A stretch of DNA of 64,000 nucleotides, taken from the NCBI GenBank assembly GCA_034112445.1, contig JAWUVI010000015.1, positions 26,800-90,799 on the forward strand, in the 5' to 3' direction. The position numbers and the translations under genes were made by a program. The notes beneath the pieces are model-generated. The model was not told the DNA's origin. It did not search any database and saw nothing but the letters and a program-made list of their open reading frames with translations. This DNA is from Pelagadaptatus sp034112445. Lineage in GTDB: Bacteria; Pseudomonadota; Gammaproteobacteria; Pseudomonadales; Cellvibrionaceae. Of the stretch, positions 8,645 through 17,812 are shown piece by piece (position 1 is the first letter of the stretch; the number at the start of each line of letters is the position of its first letter).

Positions 8645-9088
8645 CTATGCCGCCTCAACCAAAAGCGCCATACCATTAACGCCTATAATTTTGACCGCGG
8701 TATCATTATCCATATCAGCACCTTGCACGACCCATAAAGCATCGGCTACTTGCACACGCCCTTCACCATCAATAATGGGCTCTACTAATCGGGTGGTTTT
8801 GCCCACCAATTGTTGAGCTCTTTGATTCAGTAAGGGCTGGTCACTGTCTGAATTTGAAGAACGAAATTTTTTCCAATAAACCAAGGTACACACTATCGAA
8901 AAAACAGAGAACCAAATGAACTGCGCCTGCCAAGTAAGGTCAGGAAACACTTTGTAAAGCAAAGCCGTCACCAAAGCCCCTAAACCAACACCCAGTAATA
9001 GCTCGGTAGAAATAACAACCTCTACAACCAGCAATAATATTCCCAATGCCATCCAGTGCCATGGTTCTAGCTGTGTAATTAAATTCAT
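8645..9088 (-). CDS. NfeD-like membrane protein
   Basis: It has 147 residues from the ATG at 9088, which has AAAGG eight bases upstream; an in-frame TTG two codons earlier is less likely. Two or three hydrophobic segments (WMALGILLLVVEVVISTELLLG, LVTALLYKVF and a third near FIWFSVFSIVCTLVYW) precede a C-terminal OB-fold-like domain (LVGKTTRLVEPIIDGEGRVQV). NfeD-type proteins partner with SPFH/stomatin proteins encoded beside them, and the SPFH gene ends 11 bp upstream. Together they probably form a membrane-domain complex. Confidence 0.9.
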   Translation of the reverse strand: MNLITQLEPWHWMALGILLLVVEVVISTELLLGVGLGALVTALLYKVFPDLTWQAQFIWFSVFSIVCTLVYWKKFRSSNSDSDQPLLNQRAQQLVGKTTRLVEPIIDGEGRVQVADALWVVQGADMDNDTAVKIIGVNGMALLVEAA

Positions 9089-9099
9089 CGCCAATACCT

Positions 9100-10011
9100 T
9101 TATGATTTAGCTGAACCAAGTAAATCTTTTATTCCCTCGATTGAACCCAGCAAAGAGCTCGCTTCTAGAGGTATCATAATGACTTTACTGTTCTCAGCAG
9201 AGCCGATAGTAGCCAAGGCTTCCGTGTATTTTTGCGCAATAAAGTAATTGATCGCTTGTGGGTTACCTTTAGCAATTGCTTCAGAAACCATATAAGTTGC
9301 TTTCGCTTCAGCTTGCGCTTCACGCTCTCGCGCTTCAGACTCAAGAAACGCCGCTTCTCGCTGGCCCTCAGCCTTAAGAATCTGACCTTTTTTCTCACCC
9401 TCAGCAACCATGATTGCCGCTTGCCTTTCACCATCGGCAATCAAAACTGTGGACCGTTTTTCACGCTCAGCCTTCATTTGATTCGCCATAGCTTCCACCA
9501 AATCACGCGGCGGTGTTATGTCTTTTATCTCAATGCGAGTAACTTTAACTCCCCATGGGTTAGTGGCCTCATCGACCTTTTTCAACAAACTAAAGTTGAT
9601 TTCATCACGATTAGACAGCATCGCATCCAGCTCCAGAGAACCTAAAACCGCACGAATATTGGTCATCACCAAGTTGCGCATCGCCCGCTCAAGATCATTC
9701 ACTTCATAGGAAGCTGCCACAGGATCAACAATTTGAAAGAAACAAACCGCATCGGTAGTCACCATAGCGTTATCGGCGCTGATAACTTCTTGTGGCGGAA
9801 CATCTAAAACCTGCTCCATAACAATTTGTTTGCGTCCCACATCATCAATAAACGGGATGATGATGTGCAGCCCTGGGTTCAAGGTTTGTGTGTATTTACC
9901 AAATCGTTCAACCGTCCAAGCCTGACCTTGCGGCACACTATTCACCCCCTTAGCCACCAAAATAACGCCCAACACAACAAAGGCGACAGCAAAAACATCA
10001 AAACCAAACAT
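9100..10011 (-). CDS. SPFH/stomatin-family protein (QmcA-like)
   Basis: It has 303 residues: one N-terminal membrane anchor (FDVFAVAFVVLGVILVAKG), then the SPFH/band 7 domain (VERFGKYTQTLNPGLHIIIP, VSTDNAMV-like SADNAMVTTDAV, RDEINFSLLKKVDEATNPWG) and a long charged Ala/Glu-rich coiled coil (about 175-245), ending in IPLEASSLLGSIEG. This is the QmcA/slipin type that oligomerises at membrane microdomains. The ATG has GGAG upstream. It forms a pair with the NfeD-like gene and lies 23 bp after the 2-hydroxyacid dehydrogenase. Confidence 0.93.
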   Translation of the reverse strand: MFGFDVFAVAFVVLGVILVAKGVNSVPQGQAWTVERFGKYTQTLNPGLHIIIPFIDDVGRKQIVMEQVLDVPPQEVISADNAMVTTDAVCFFQIVDPVAASYEVNDLERAMRNLVMTNIRAVLGSLELDAMLSNRDEINFSLLKKVDEATNPWGVKVTRIEIKDITPPRDLVEAMANQMKAEREKRSTVLIADGERQAAIMVAEGEKKGQILKAEGQREAAFLESEAREREAQAEAKATYMVSEAIAKGNPQAINYFIAQKYTEALATIGSAENSKVIMIPLEASSLLGSIEGIKDLLGSAKS

Positions 10012-10034
10012 ATTTATTCTCCGTTAAAAATGAA

Positions 10035-10991
10035 TCAAGCAGTCACTTGATTAATGGGTATTCCAGATAAAAAGCTTTTTAGATTGTTCTCGGTAATAGT
10101 CATCATGCGGCTGCGTGCCGCGGTGGTTGCCCACGCAATATGGGGCGTAATAAGACATTCTGACCTATTTAATAAAGGATTGCTTGCGGCGGCAGGCTCA
10201 ACAGTTAAAACATCTAGGGCCACACCAGCAATCGTATCATTGGCTAACGCCTCAGCCAGATCAAGTTCATTAACCAATGCGCCACGAGCGGTATTAATCA
10301 AAAATGCTGTGGGCTTCATTTTCCTTAAAAAACTGACATCAATAAAACCCGCATTAGCCTCCGTTAAGGGGCAGTGTATGGAAACAAAATCACTGCGCGC
10401 CAACAATTGATCCATACCCAAATAATCCACACCCTCAGGCAATATTTCTGGCTCCGAACGCGAGCACACGAGAACCTTCATCCCAAATGCTTGAGCTATT
10501 CGCGCCACTTGCTTACCTATTGCGCCATAACCAACGATACCTATCGACATCTCGGCCAACTCCAACATCGAATGATCATAAAAACAAAAGTCTTGGGATT
10601 CAGACCAACGTCCATTTTGGACAGCGTCATTGTAATAAGCCACAGGCTGAACCAACGCCAAAATTTGCGCAAACACAAATTGAGCTACTGAATTAGATCC
10701 ATAGGCGGGAATATTAGTTACCGTAATGCCAAGCTGTTGCGCAGCCTTAATATCGACAACATTGTAACCTGTCGCCGTAAGGCCAATGTACTTCAACTTA
10801 GGCAAGCTCCGCATGACTTTATAATCAAAAACAATCTTGTTAGTGATCAAAATTTCAGCATCCAAACTGCGAGCCAAAACCTGCTCCGGAGGGGTTCTAT
10901 CATAAACCGTTAAATCCGTAACTGCAGCGATTCCCTGCCACGATAAATCCCCTGGGTTTAACGCATACCCATCCAACACAATCGCTTTCAT
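10035..10991 (-). CDS. NAD-dependent D-2-hydroxyacid dehydrogenase, probably glycerate dehydrogenase
   Basis: It has 318 residues from the ATG at 10991; GTG codons just upstream are alternatives. The N-terminal substrate domain begins MKAIVLDGYALNPGDLSW, typical of hydroxypyruvate reductase/glycerate dehydrogenase. The Rossmann motif is GIVGYGAIGKQVA. Catalytic residues are visible: Arg in INTARGALVNE, Glu in TVEPAA and His in ITPHIAW. It probably interconverts hydroxypyruvate and D-glycerate. Substrate choice cannot be settled from sequence alone. It lies 45 bp after the XRE regulator gene on the same strand. Confidence 0.87.
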   Translation of the reverse strand: MKAIVLDGYALNPGDLSWQGIAAVTDLTVYDRTPPEQVLARSLDAEILITNKIVFDYKVMRSLPKLKYIGLTATGYNVVDIKAAQQLGITVTNIPAYGSNSVAQFVFAQILALVQPVAYYNDAVQNGRWSESQDFCFYDHSMLELAEMSIGIVGYGAIGKQVARIAQAFGMKVLVCSRSEPEILPEGVDYLGMDQLLARSDFVSIHCPLTEANAGFIDVSFLRKMKPTAFLINTARGALVNELDLAEALANDTIAGVALDVLTVEPAAASNPLLNRSECLITPHIAWATTAARSRMMTITENNLKSFLSGIPINQVTA

Positions 10992-11036
10992 TTTAAGCAC
11001 CACAAATCAACGCATAATACCGTTAATAGTTAATAT

Positions 11037-11882
11037 TTAATATTTGAGTAATGGGTGTTTGTACTTCTTTTTCTTCGCCAATCTTTTGCCCCAAAGCTCG
11101 GCTGTTTTCTGGTCTTCAGGATAAATACTGTAAATCATCAGCGCCGGCTCAGGCATAACTCGTGTAGCTCCTACCGTATTAAAGACCTGTAAATACACCT
11201 GAGGCTCATGATCCGGCAGACTTATCCGGGTATACATCCCCGATAGGGTAAGCCGATTGGCGCCTCTTATTTTCCAATCGGCTGGTAGCGATTTATCACA
11301 CAAAAAGCGCTGTAAGGTGCTTACCGACTCTATATCCTGAAACATCAACACTTCTTGCTGTATGGATACTAACAGAGCACTGGTAATTTCTTCCCAATCA
11401 TCCATATAAGGCTTAAGACCATCTTCAGCAAACAATAAGTCTAAAATATTAAATTCGGGCTGCTTATGAATAGAAGGTACTCGCTGACCCAATATTTCCA
11501 TCCAGGCGCGATTCATCATATAAACATCGCCCGTTCGATTAATGACGACCGACGGATAAGGATCTAATCCTCTCAAACTACTGATCAAAGCATGATTGAG
11601 AAAACTTTCTTCAATAGAGTTTGGCTTAACAATCTGGCAGGCAGCAAAACCTGCAGACACCAGTAAATTATTGGTTTCTCGGCTATTGAGCTTTAAAAAA
11701 GTCGCCAACCGTAAAGCAATGTCACGGCTCGGCAATGATCGGCCATTCTCAAGAAAACTAATATGCTTAATAGAAGACTCAATCTCTAGAGCAACATCCT
11801 CTTGACTGTATTTACGCACTTGTCGCCAATAACGCAGTAATCGCCCAAAAGCACCCGCAGCTACCTGCCCTTCCATTTCCAC
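11037..11882 (-). CDS. XRE-family regulator with MmyB-like ligand-binding domain
   Basis: It has 281 residues from GTG 11882 (AAAGGA seven bases upstream; ATG 11876 is an alternative). An N-terminal XRE helix-turn-helix (about 10-70, YSQEDVALEIESSIKHISFL) is followed by an MmyB-type PAS-like domain (about 95-260: PSVVINRTGDVYMMNRAWME). In this family the C-terminal domain binds a ligand; in some members that is a fatty acid or acyl-CoA. The gene is divergent from the fatty acyl reductase and separated by 223 bp, so it may regulate that gene. That is inference from position and family only. Confidence 0.85.
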   Translation of the reverse strand: MEMEGQVAAGAFGRLLRYWRQVRKYSQEDVALEIESSIKHISFLENGRSLPSRDIALRLATFLKLNSRETNNLLVSAGFAACQIVKPNSIEESFLNHALISSLRGLDPYPSVVINRTGDVYMMNRAWMEILGQRVPSIHKQPEFNILDLLFAEDGLKPYMDDWEEITSALLVSIQQEVLMFQDIESVSTLQRFLCDKSLPADWKIRGANRLTLSGMYTRISLPDHEPQVYLQVFNTVGATRVMPEPALMIYSIYPEDQKTAELWGKRLAKKKKYKHPLLKY

Positions 11883-12105
11883 AATAAAATCCTTTCCTAC
11901 GAATTTAAAATTTAAATTAACATCACTTTACCTCTCATGTAAAAGACGAATCTCCATTCTTGGTTAATACTGTATGCCATCACTGCAAAATGTTACGCAC
12001 AAGCGTTGTTAGATGCAGAGTTTTTATAACAAGTATATTTTTATAATTAGATTTAAATAGCCACATTTAGACAATTATATCGACAACAACATTACGGAGA
12101 ACATA
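11883..12105. promoter_or_regulatory. Divergent control region between XRE regulator and acyl reductase
   Basis: A 223-bp AT-rich intergenic region. It contains a perfect 10-bp palindrome AATTTAAATT at 11909-11918, close to the regulator's start, overlapped by a second AATTTAAA at 11902. The reductase has a clear ribosome site (ACGGAGAACATA before ATG 12106). No convincing -35/-10 pair stands out. The palindrome is a candidate operator, though A/T-rich palindromes are cheap. Confidence 0.35.
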
Positions 12106-14103
12106 ATGAACATCTTTCTGACAGGCGGAACAGGCTTCATCGGTAAAAACTTAATTAAAGAGCTTGCCGCTCGCAAAGGTAAGATTTACGTTTTAGTACG
12201 TGAATCATCTAAGTATAAAATCGATGAAATTGCGCAGAAATATGAACTGAGTAAATCCCGCTTAATCCCTATTATTGGCGATATAAACGAGCCACTATTG
12301 GGCGTTAGCCAAGAAGACATAACCAAGCTAGAAGGAAAAGTAGAAGAATTTATTCACGCCGCTGCCATTTACGATATTGAAGCTCCAGCCGCCGAACAAT
12401 ATCAAAGCAATGTTGAAGGTACTCAGCAAGCCATCGCTCTTGCCGAAGCACTCAAAGCGGGCTGCTTTAATCAAATCAGCTCTATCGCAGCAGGCGGCCT
12501 ATACAAAGGCACCTTCACTGAGCGTATGTTCAGCGAAGCAATCGGCCTCGACTCCAACCCGTATCTACGCACCAAACATGATTCCGAAGGCATCGTTCGC
12601 GACACCAAAACCATTCCTTGGCGTATATTCCGCCCAGCTATTGTTGTTGGTCACTCTGAAACTGGCGAAATTGATAAAATTGACGGCCCGTATTACATGT
12701 TCAAATCTTTACAGAAAATTCGTAAAGTTATGCCTAACTGGATGCCGTCCATTGGTCTAGAGGCTGGTCCGATTAACATTGTTCCGGTTGATTTTGTAGC
12801 ACAGTCTATTGATTACATTGTTCACCAAGGCGGAAATCACAGCGAATGCTTTCACCTTACAGACCCTAAAGCCTACACAATGGGTGACGCTCTACAGATC
12901 TTTTCAAGCGCAGCCAACGGACCAAAATTCCCACTGCGCCTTAATGCACCTAAATTAATGGGTTTTGTACCGCGTCCAATCGCATCGGTAATGAGCCACT
13001 TACCACCGATCAGAATGGCCACCGATCAAGTCTTTAAGTTGCTTGATATTCCGCGCGAAGCAATTGGCATGATGGAGTTTGGGGCTTTTTATGACAGCCG
13101 TAACACCCAAAAAGCATTACAAGGTTCGGGCATCAAAGTTCCTGATCTGAAAGATTACGCTGGAAATATTTGGAACTACTGGGAACGTCAGTTAGACACA
13201 GACAACAAAGCCAGACGCACCTTAGAAGGTCGTGTTCGTGGTCGTGTAGTCGTTGTTACTGGTGCATCATCAGGTATTGGTAAAGCTCTGGCTTATCGCT
13301 TAGGCCAAGCTGGCGCAAAAGTCATTTTGGTTGCTCGTGGCGTAGAAAAGCTCGAAGAAACCCAACGCGACATCATCGCAATGGGCGGCGAAGCTTATAC
13401 CTACCCCTGTGACTTATCTAACGTGGATGCCTGTGGCGCTCTTGCACAACAAATTGTTAATGATCACGGCCACGCTGACATATTAGTAAACAATGCCGGC
13501 CGCTCAATTCGCCGCTCATTGAAACTTACTTATGATCGCTTCCATGATTTCGAGCGCACCATGCAGCTAAATTATTTCGGTCCGGTTAAATTGATCATGG
13601 GCTTTTTACCATCCATGTCGAATCAACAAAAAGGCCACATCATTAATATTTCATCCATTGCTGTTGCTGCTGGCGCCATGCCTCGCTTCTCAGCGTATGC
13701 TGCTTCAAAAGCCGCATTGGATGTATATTCACGCTGTGCCGGTGCTGAATTCCGCGCCGACAATATCAAATTCACCAACATCCATATGCCATTGGTTAGA
13801 ACGCCTATGATTGGTCCTACTTCAATCTATAACTCAGTGCCTACATTGAGCCCTGAAGAAGCTGTTGACCTGATTGAGAAAGCCATCATCAAACAGCCAC
13901 ATGAGATCAACAACATCACAGGCTCAGCAATGAAAGCTATGGGCATGATTTCACCAGATGCGTTTGAGCAAGTTATGAGTATGGTTTACAAAGTATTCCC
14001 AGACTCAGCAGCAGCTAAAGGCGAGCAAGCTCCAAAAGAAGCCGTTAAAGCAACCACAGAACAAGTAGCTCTCGCTGCCGTTCTGAATGGTGCTCACGTT
14101 TAA
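12106..14103 (+). CDS. Two-domain fatty acyl-CoA/ACP reductase (fatty-alcohol forming)
   Basis: It has 665 residues built of two short-chain-dehydrogenase folds. The N-terminal extended SDR domain begins LTGGTGFIGKNLIKEL and has a YxxxK-type motif in NPYLRTKHD; it reduces acyl-CoA to the aldehyde in this family. The C-terminal classical SDR domain (from about 378) has VVTGASSGIGKAL, NNAGRSIRRSL and the catalytic YAASK near 530; it reduces aldehyde to alcohol. Layout, length and motifs such as DRFHDFERTMQLNYFG closely follow the Marinobacter VT8 enzyme Maqu_2507, which makes fatty alcohols for wax esters. No wax ester synthase is in the window. A strong terminator follows. Confidence 0.9.
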   Translation: MNIFLTGGTGFIGKNLIKELAARKGKIYVLVRESSKYKIDEIAQKYELSKSRLIPIIGDINEPLLGVSQEDITKLEGKVEEFIHAAAIYDIEAPAAEQYQSNVEGTQQAIALAEALKAGCFNQISSIAAGGLYKGTFTERMFSEAIGLDSNPYLRTKHDSEGIVRDTKTIPWRIFRPAIVVGHSETGEIDKIDGPYYMFKSLQKIRKVMPNWMPSIGLEAGPINIVPVDFVAQSIDYIVHQGGNHSECFHLTDPKAYTMGDALQIFSSAANGPKFPLRLNAPKLMGFVPRPIASVMSHLPPIRMATDQVFKLLDIPREAIGMMEFGAFYDSRNTQKALQGSGIKVPDLKDYAGNIWNYWERQLDTDNKARRTLEGRVRGRVVVVTGASSGIGKALAYRLGQAGAKVILVARGVEKLEETQRDIIAMGGEAYTYPCDLSNVDACGALAQQIVNDHGHADILVNNAGRSIRRSLKLTYDRFHDFERTMQLNYFGPVKLIMGFLPSMSNQQKGHIINISSIAVAAGAMPRFSAYAASKAALDVYSRCAGAEFRADNIKFTNIHMPLVRTPMIGPTSIYNSVPTLSPEEAVDLIEKAIIKQPHEINNITGSAMKAMGMISPDAFEQVMSMVYKVFPDSAAAKGEQAPKEAVKATTEQVALAAVLNGAHV

Positions 14104-14126
14104 TTTGGCGTAAATAGCGAGTATAA

Positions 14127-14163
14127 AAAAAGGCCGAGTAGTTAATAACTACTCGGCCTTTTT
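14127..14163. terminator. Bidirectional terminator between acyl reductase and glyA
   Basis: A near-perfect palindrome, AAAAAGGCCGAGTAGTTA against TAACTACTCGGCCTTTTT, with about 15 paired bases and A/T runs on both sides. It serves the two converging genes. Confidence 0.93.
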
Positions 14164-14176
14164 AATTTCTATATAA

Positions 14177-15439
14177 CTAGCCATAAACAGGAAAGCGCTT
14201 ACACAAGCTCAATACTTTCGTTTTCACATCAGCAATAACCGCTTCGGAAGTACCATTTTCTAAACTTTCTAGAACATCACACATCCAGTTGGTTAACTCA
14301 ATGGTTTCTTCTTCGCCAAATCCGCGAGTTGTAATCGCAGGCGTACCTACACGTAAACCAGAAGTTACAAATGGTGAACGTGGGTCATTAGGAACCGAAT
14401 TTTTATTCACGGTGATATTAGCTGAACCCAGTGCCGCATCGGCGTCTTTACCGGTGTACTCCTTGCCAATTAAATCAACCAACATCAGGTGATTCTCAGT
14501 ACCGCCAGACACAATATTAATACCGCGCTCAATAAACGTAGCGGCCATTGCTTTAGCGTTAGTAACTACTTGCTGTTGATACAATTTATAGTCATCGCTC
14601 ATGGCCTCTTTGAACGAGATCGCTTTAGCCGCAATGACGTGCATCAACGGGCCCCCTTGACCACCAGGGAAAACCGCCGAATTAAGTTTTTTCTCAACTT
14701 CAGGATTAGCCTTAGCCAGAATTAAACCGCCACGTGGGCCACGTAATGTCTTGTGGGTGGTCGAAGTCGTTACATCAGCAATTTGTACTGGGCTTGGGTA
14801 AACACCCGCTGCAACCAAACCAGCAACGTGTGCCATATCAACAAATAGATACGCACCAACTTTGTCGGCTATTTCACGAAAACGATTCCAATCCATAATT
14901 TGTGAATAAGCCGAAAAACCAGCGATAATCATTTTAGGCTTATGCTCAATCGCTAAACGTTCAACTTCGTCGTAATCTACAACGCCAGTCTCAGGGTTCA
15001 AACCATATTGCACAGCATTATATGTCTTACCCGAGAAGCTCACTGATGCACCGTGAGTTAAATGACCACCATGAGCCAAACTCATCCCCAAAATAGTATC
15101 GCCAGGAACACATAAAGCCTGATAAACCGCTGCATTAGCTTGTGAGCCAGAGTGCGGCTGAACGTTGGCGTAATCAGCACCAAATAATTCTTTTGCGCGT
15201 GAAATGGCTAAGGCTTCAGCCGTATCAACATACTCACAACCACCGTAGTAACGCTTGCCAGGATAACCTTCAGCGTATTTATTGGTTAACTTGGTGCCTT
15301 GAGCCACCATAACCATTGGGCTGGTATAGTTTTCAGATGCAATAAGTTCAATGTGCTCTTCCTGACGGACACCTTCACTTTCAATAGAGGCCCATATTTC
15401 AGGGTCAAAGTCAGCAATGGTCAATGATTTATCAAACAT
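14177..15439 (-). CDS. glyA: Serine hydroxymethyltransferase
   Basis: PLP enzyme converting serine and tetrahydrofolate to glycine and methylene-THF, feeding one-carbon metabolism. The 420-residue length is typical. Visible are EEHIELIASENYTS, YAEGYPGKRYYGGCEYVD, the PLP lysine in TTSTTHKTLRGPRGG, and FPGGQGGPLMHVIAAKA. ATG 15439 has AGGG nine bases upstream. It is a single gene converging on the acyl reductase. No glycine riboswitch motif is visible upstream. Confidence 0.97.
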   Translation of the reverse strand: MFDKSLTIADFDPEIWASIESEGVRQEEHIELIASENYTSPMVMVAQGTKLTNKYAEGYPGKRYYGGCEYVDTAEALAISRAKELFGADYANVQPHSGSQANAAVYQALCVPGDTILGMSLAHGGHLTHGASVSFSGKTYNAVQYGLNPETGVVDYDEVERLAIEHKPKMIIAGFSAYSQIMDWNRFREIADKVGAYLFVDMAHVAGLVAAGVYPSPVQIADVTTSTTHKTLRGPRGGLILAKANPEVEKKLNSAVFPGGQGGPLMHVIAAKAISFKEAMSDDYKLYQQQVVTNAKAMAATFIERGINIVSGGTENHLMLVDLIGKEYTGKDADAALGSANITVNKNSVPNDPRSPFVTSGLRVGTPAITTRGFGEEETIELTNWMCDVLESLENGTSEAVIADVKTKVLSLCKRFPVYG

Positions 15440-15724
15440 ATTAATAGCCCTACGTGGTTTAACGAGTGAGTTTAATGAGTATAAGTTACTTACTTGCTAT
15501 GAATTTTAAGGGCGCAAATTGTACACGATTCAACCGATAATGAACGCTTATTTTTTCAGATATCGACCTAAGAAAAGTATTGAAAGTAAATACTGCTGCC
15601 CTTTTAGCCGGTTTGCCTGTATAGTGCGCGTCCATTTTCCTACGGGATGCTGGCCAGAAACCTTACTCGACGGGACGCAAGGTAAAGGGCTATCTACCCC
15701 ATTATCTTACTTAAAGGCGACCTC
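15440..15724. promoter_or_regulatory. Divergent leader region of glyA and deaD
   Basis: It is 285 bp long. A TATAGT that could serve as a -10 for deaD lies at 15618-15623, leaving a leader of about 95 bases before the deaD start. That leader contains ACCTT...AAGGT and other short complementary segments around GGGACGCAAGG (15671). The deaD start has AAAGGCGACCTC as ribosome site. On the minus strand TACAAT (15521-15526) could be a -10 for glyA, but no good -35 accompanies it. Confidence 0.35.
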
Positions 15725-17485
15725 ATGTCTGAAGAAACTATACGCTTTGCCGATCTCGGTTTAGCGGAACCAGTATTACAAGCTGTTCAAGCCGTTGGCT
15801 ACGAAACACCATCCCCCATTCAAGCAGCCAGTATTCCACATCTGCTTGAAGGCAAAGATATTCTCGGCACAGCACAAACCGGTACCGGTAAAACCGCTGC
15901 GTTTGCTTTGCCCCTGCTAACTCGCATTGATCCACAACTTAAAAAAACCCAAGTATTGGTATTGGCTCCTACTCGCGAGCTAGCCATACAAGTTGCCGAA
16001 GCATTTCAAACTTACGGCTCAAAATTGAAAGGCTTTCACGTTTTGCCTATTTACGGCGGCACTGACTTTCGCGGTCAAATACGCGGCCTAGAGCGCGGAG
16101 CTCAAGTTATTGTCGGCACTCCCGGTCGCGTCATGGATCACCTTCGTCGCGGCACATTAAAACTCAACGCTCTTCAAACTATCGTTTTGGATGAAGCCGA
16201 CGAAATGTTACGCATGGGCTTTATTGATGACGTGACTTGGATTCTGGATCAAACCCCAGAAAAACGTCAGGTAGCTTTATTTTCAGCCACCATGCCCAAA
16301 GAAATTCGTCGTATCGCAGACACTTATTTAAGCAATCCCGAAATTGTGAAAATAAAATCACAAACTCAAACCGTAGAAACAATTGATCAGTTTTATTGGT
16401 TGGTTCGCGGGGTAAACAAACTAGACGCCCTAACTCGCATTCTTGAAGTAGAAGATTTTGATGCGATCATTATGTTCGTTCGCACCAAAACAGCGACGGC
16501 TGAACTGGCAGAGAAGCTAGAAGCCAGAGGCTATTCCGCGGCCGCACTGAATGGTGACATGAGCCAACAATTGCGTGAACGCGCCATTGAACGCCTCAAG
16601 AATGGCAAATTGGACATCATTGTTGCCACAGACGTTGCTGCTCGCGGTATTGACGTTGCTCGTGTCAGCCATGTTATCAATTACGATATTCCTTACGACA
16701 ATGAAGCTTATGTTCATCGCATTGGCCGTACTGGCCGTGCTGGCCGTAAAGGAAAAGCGATCTTGTTTGTTACTCCTCGCGAACAACGCATGCTGCGTGG
16801 CATTGAAAGAACCACCAATCAACCTATCACCCAGCTAACTCTACCAACCAAAGCTCAGGTTGCCGATAAGCGCATCACAGGATTTAAAGAACAATTAAGT
16901 GCTGTTATCGAAAATCAAGATTTAGAGTTCTTCCGTGAAATTGTTATTAACTACAGCGAAGAAACTCAAGGTGACGCTCTCGATATTGCTGCGGCACTGG
17001 CTTATTTGGCTCAACAAGAAAAGCCTTTACTGCAACCGAAAGAGATCAAAGAAGACCGGGTTGAACGTCCGAGCCCGAGACGCGATGATTACGCCAATGA
17101 TCGTGACGACAAATCCAATCGCCGAGATCGCAAACCACGTGATCGTAAAGAAGCTGATGCGAATATGGAAACCTACCGCATTGAAGTTGGGCACAATCAA
17201 AAAGTTCGTCCAGGCGACATTGTTGGCGCGATAGCTAATGAAGCCCAAATTGAAAGTCAGTTTATTGGCCAGATTAAAATCAGCGACGATTTCAGTACAG
17301 TCGACTTACCTAAAGGTATGCCACAAGACTTACTAGATCACATGAAAAAAATGCACATTCGAAACGTACCAATACGAATGAGCAAATTTGACGGCGGATC
17401 TGATGAAGGCGAGAAAAAGCGCCCCTACAAAAAGAAAAGTCCTTCTAGAAAACCAGGTGGACACAGAGGTCAATCTAAAGATTAA
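15725..17485 (+). CDS. deaD: DEAD-box ATP-dependent RNA helicase DeaD/CsdA
   Basis: RNA helicase used in ribosome assembly and RNA turnover, often cold-induced. It has 586 residues. The Q motif region (PSPIQAASIP), motif I (AQTGTGKTAA), Ia (PTRELAIQ), II (DEADEML), III (SATMP), V (ATDVAARGIDV) and VI (HRIGRTGRAGR) are all present. An Arg/Asp/Lys-rich segment (about 435-475) follows, then a DbpA-type RNA-binding domain (YRIEVGHNQKVRPGDIVGAI) and a basic tail. The C-terminal domain separates it from RhlE/RhlB-type helicases. Confidence 0.95.
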   Translation: MSEETIRFADLGLAEPVLQAVQAVGYETPSPIQAASIPHLLEGKDILGTAQTGTGKTAAFALPLLTRIDPQLKKTQVLVLAPTRELAIQVAEAFQTYGSKLKGFHVLPIYGGTDFRGQIRGLERGAQVIVGTPGRVMDHLRRGTLKLNALQTIVLDEADEMLRMGFIDDVTWILDQTPEKRQVALFSATMPKEIRRIADTYLSNPEIVKIKSQTQTVETIDQFYWLVRGVNKLDALTRILEVEDFDAIIMFVRTKTATAELAEKLEARGYSAAALNGDMSQQLRERAIERLKNGKLDIIVATDVAARGIDVARVSHVINYDIPYDNEAYVHRIGRTGRAGRKGKAILFVTPREQRMLRGIERTTNQPITQLTLPTKAQVADKRITGFKEQLSAVIENQDLEFFREIVINYSEETQGDALDIAAALAYLAQQEKPLLQPKEIKEDRVERPSPRRDDYANDRDDKSNRRDRKPRDRKEADANMETYRIEVGHNQKVRPGDIVGAIANEAQIESQFIGQIKISDDFSTVDLPKGMPQDLLDHMKKMHIRNVPIRMSKFDGGSDEGEKKRPYKKKSPSRKPGGHRGQSKD

Positions 17486-17514
17486 CAGCTTAGATTCACG
17501 ACCCACTTGAAACC

Positions 17515-17545
17515 AAATATGGCGCACTTATGCGCCATATTTTTT
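17515..17545 (+). terminator. Intrinsic terminator of deaD
   Basis: AAATATGGCGCA, loop CTTA, TGCGCCATATTTTT: a 12-bp stem followed by a T run, 30 bp after the deaD stop codon. Confidence 0.9.
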
Positions 17546-17812
17546 ATTTATACAAACCCGACCTGAAGATCATTTCAATCGGACACCAGCCAAATACTTC
17601 AACCATCCCCTTCAAACTTTCACGGTATTATAAAGTCCTTGATTCATTACTGCTCTGACATCCGCTAAACGTAAATTCAAACCTTATTGCAGTTGCTCTT
17701 TTGACGCTAAAAATGTAATCATTGGAACACTAGGCGCTCATCAAAAGTAATTGATGCTGGAGATTTAATGCGTCTAGATTTTTTCAATATGGAAATACTA
17801 AAGGGATATAAA
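17546..17812. other. Gene-free stretch before the DUF3015 gene
   Basis: 267 bp with no ORF that looks coding. A short upstream extension of the next frame (from ATG 17768) lacks a ribosome site and would bury the signal peptide. I see no hairpin, repeat or convincing promoter, although transcription of the next gene must begin here. Confidence 0.5.

Noticed and set aside
15650..15710. Possible cyclic-di-GMP (GEMM) riboswitch before deaD, because of GGGACGCAA
   Set aside because: The GGGACGCAA core is there, but the GNRA-capped first stem and the tetraloop receptor part are missing, and the gene is not a usual GEMM target. An Rfam covariance search would settle it.
14480..15724. Glycine riboswitch upstream of glyA
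   Set aside because: Neither strand of the leader carries the conserved glycine-aptamer segments.
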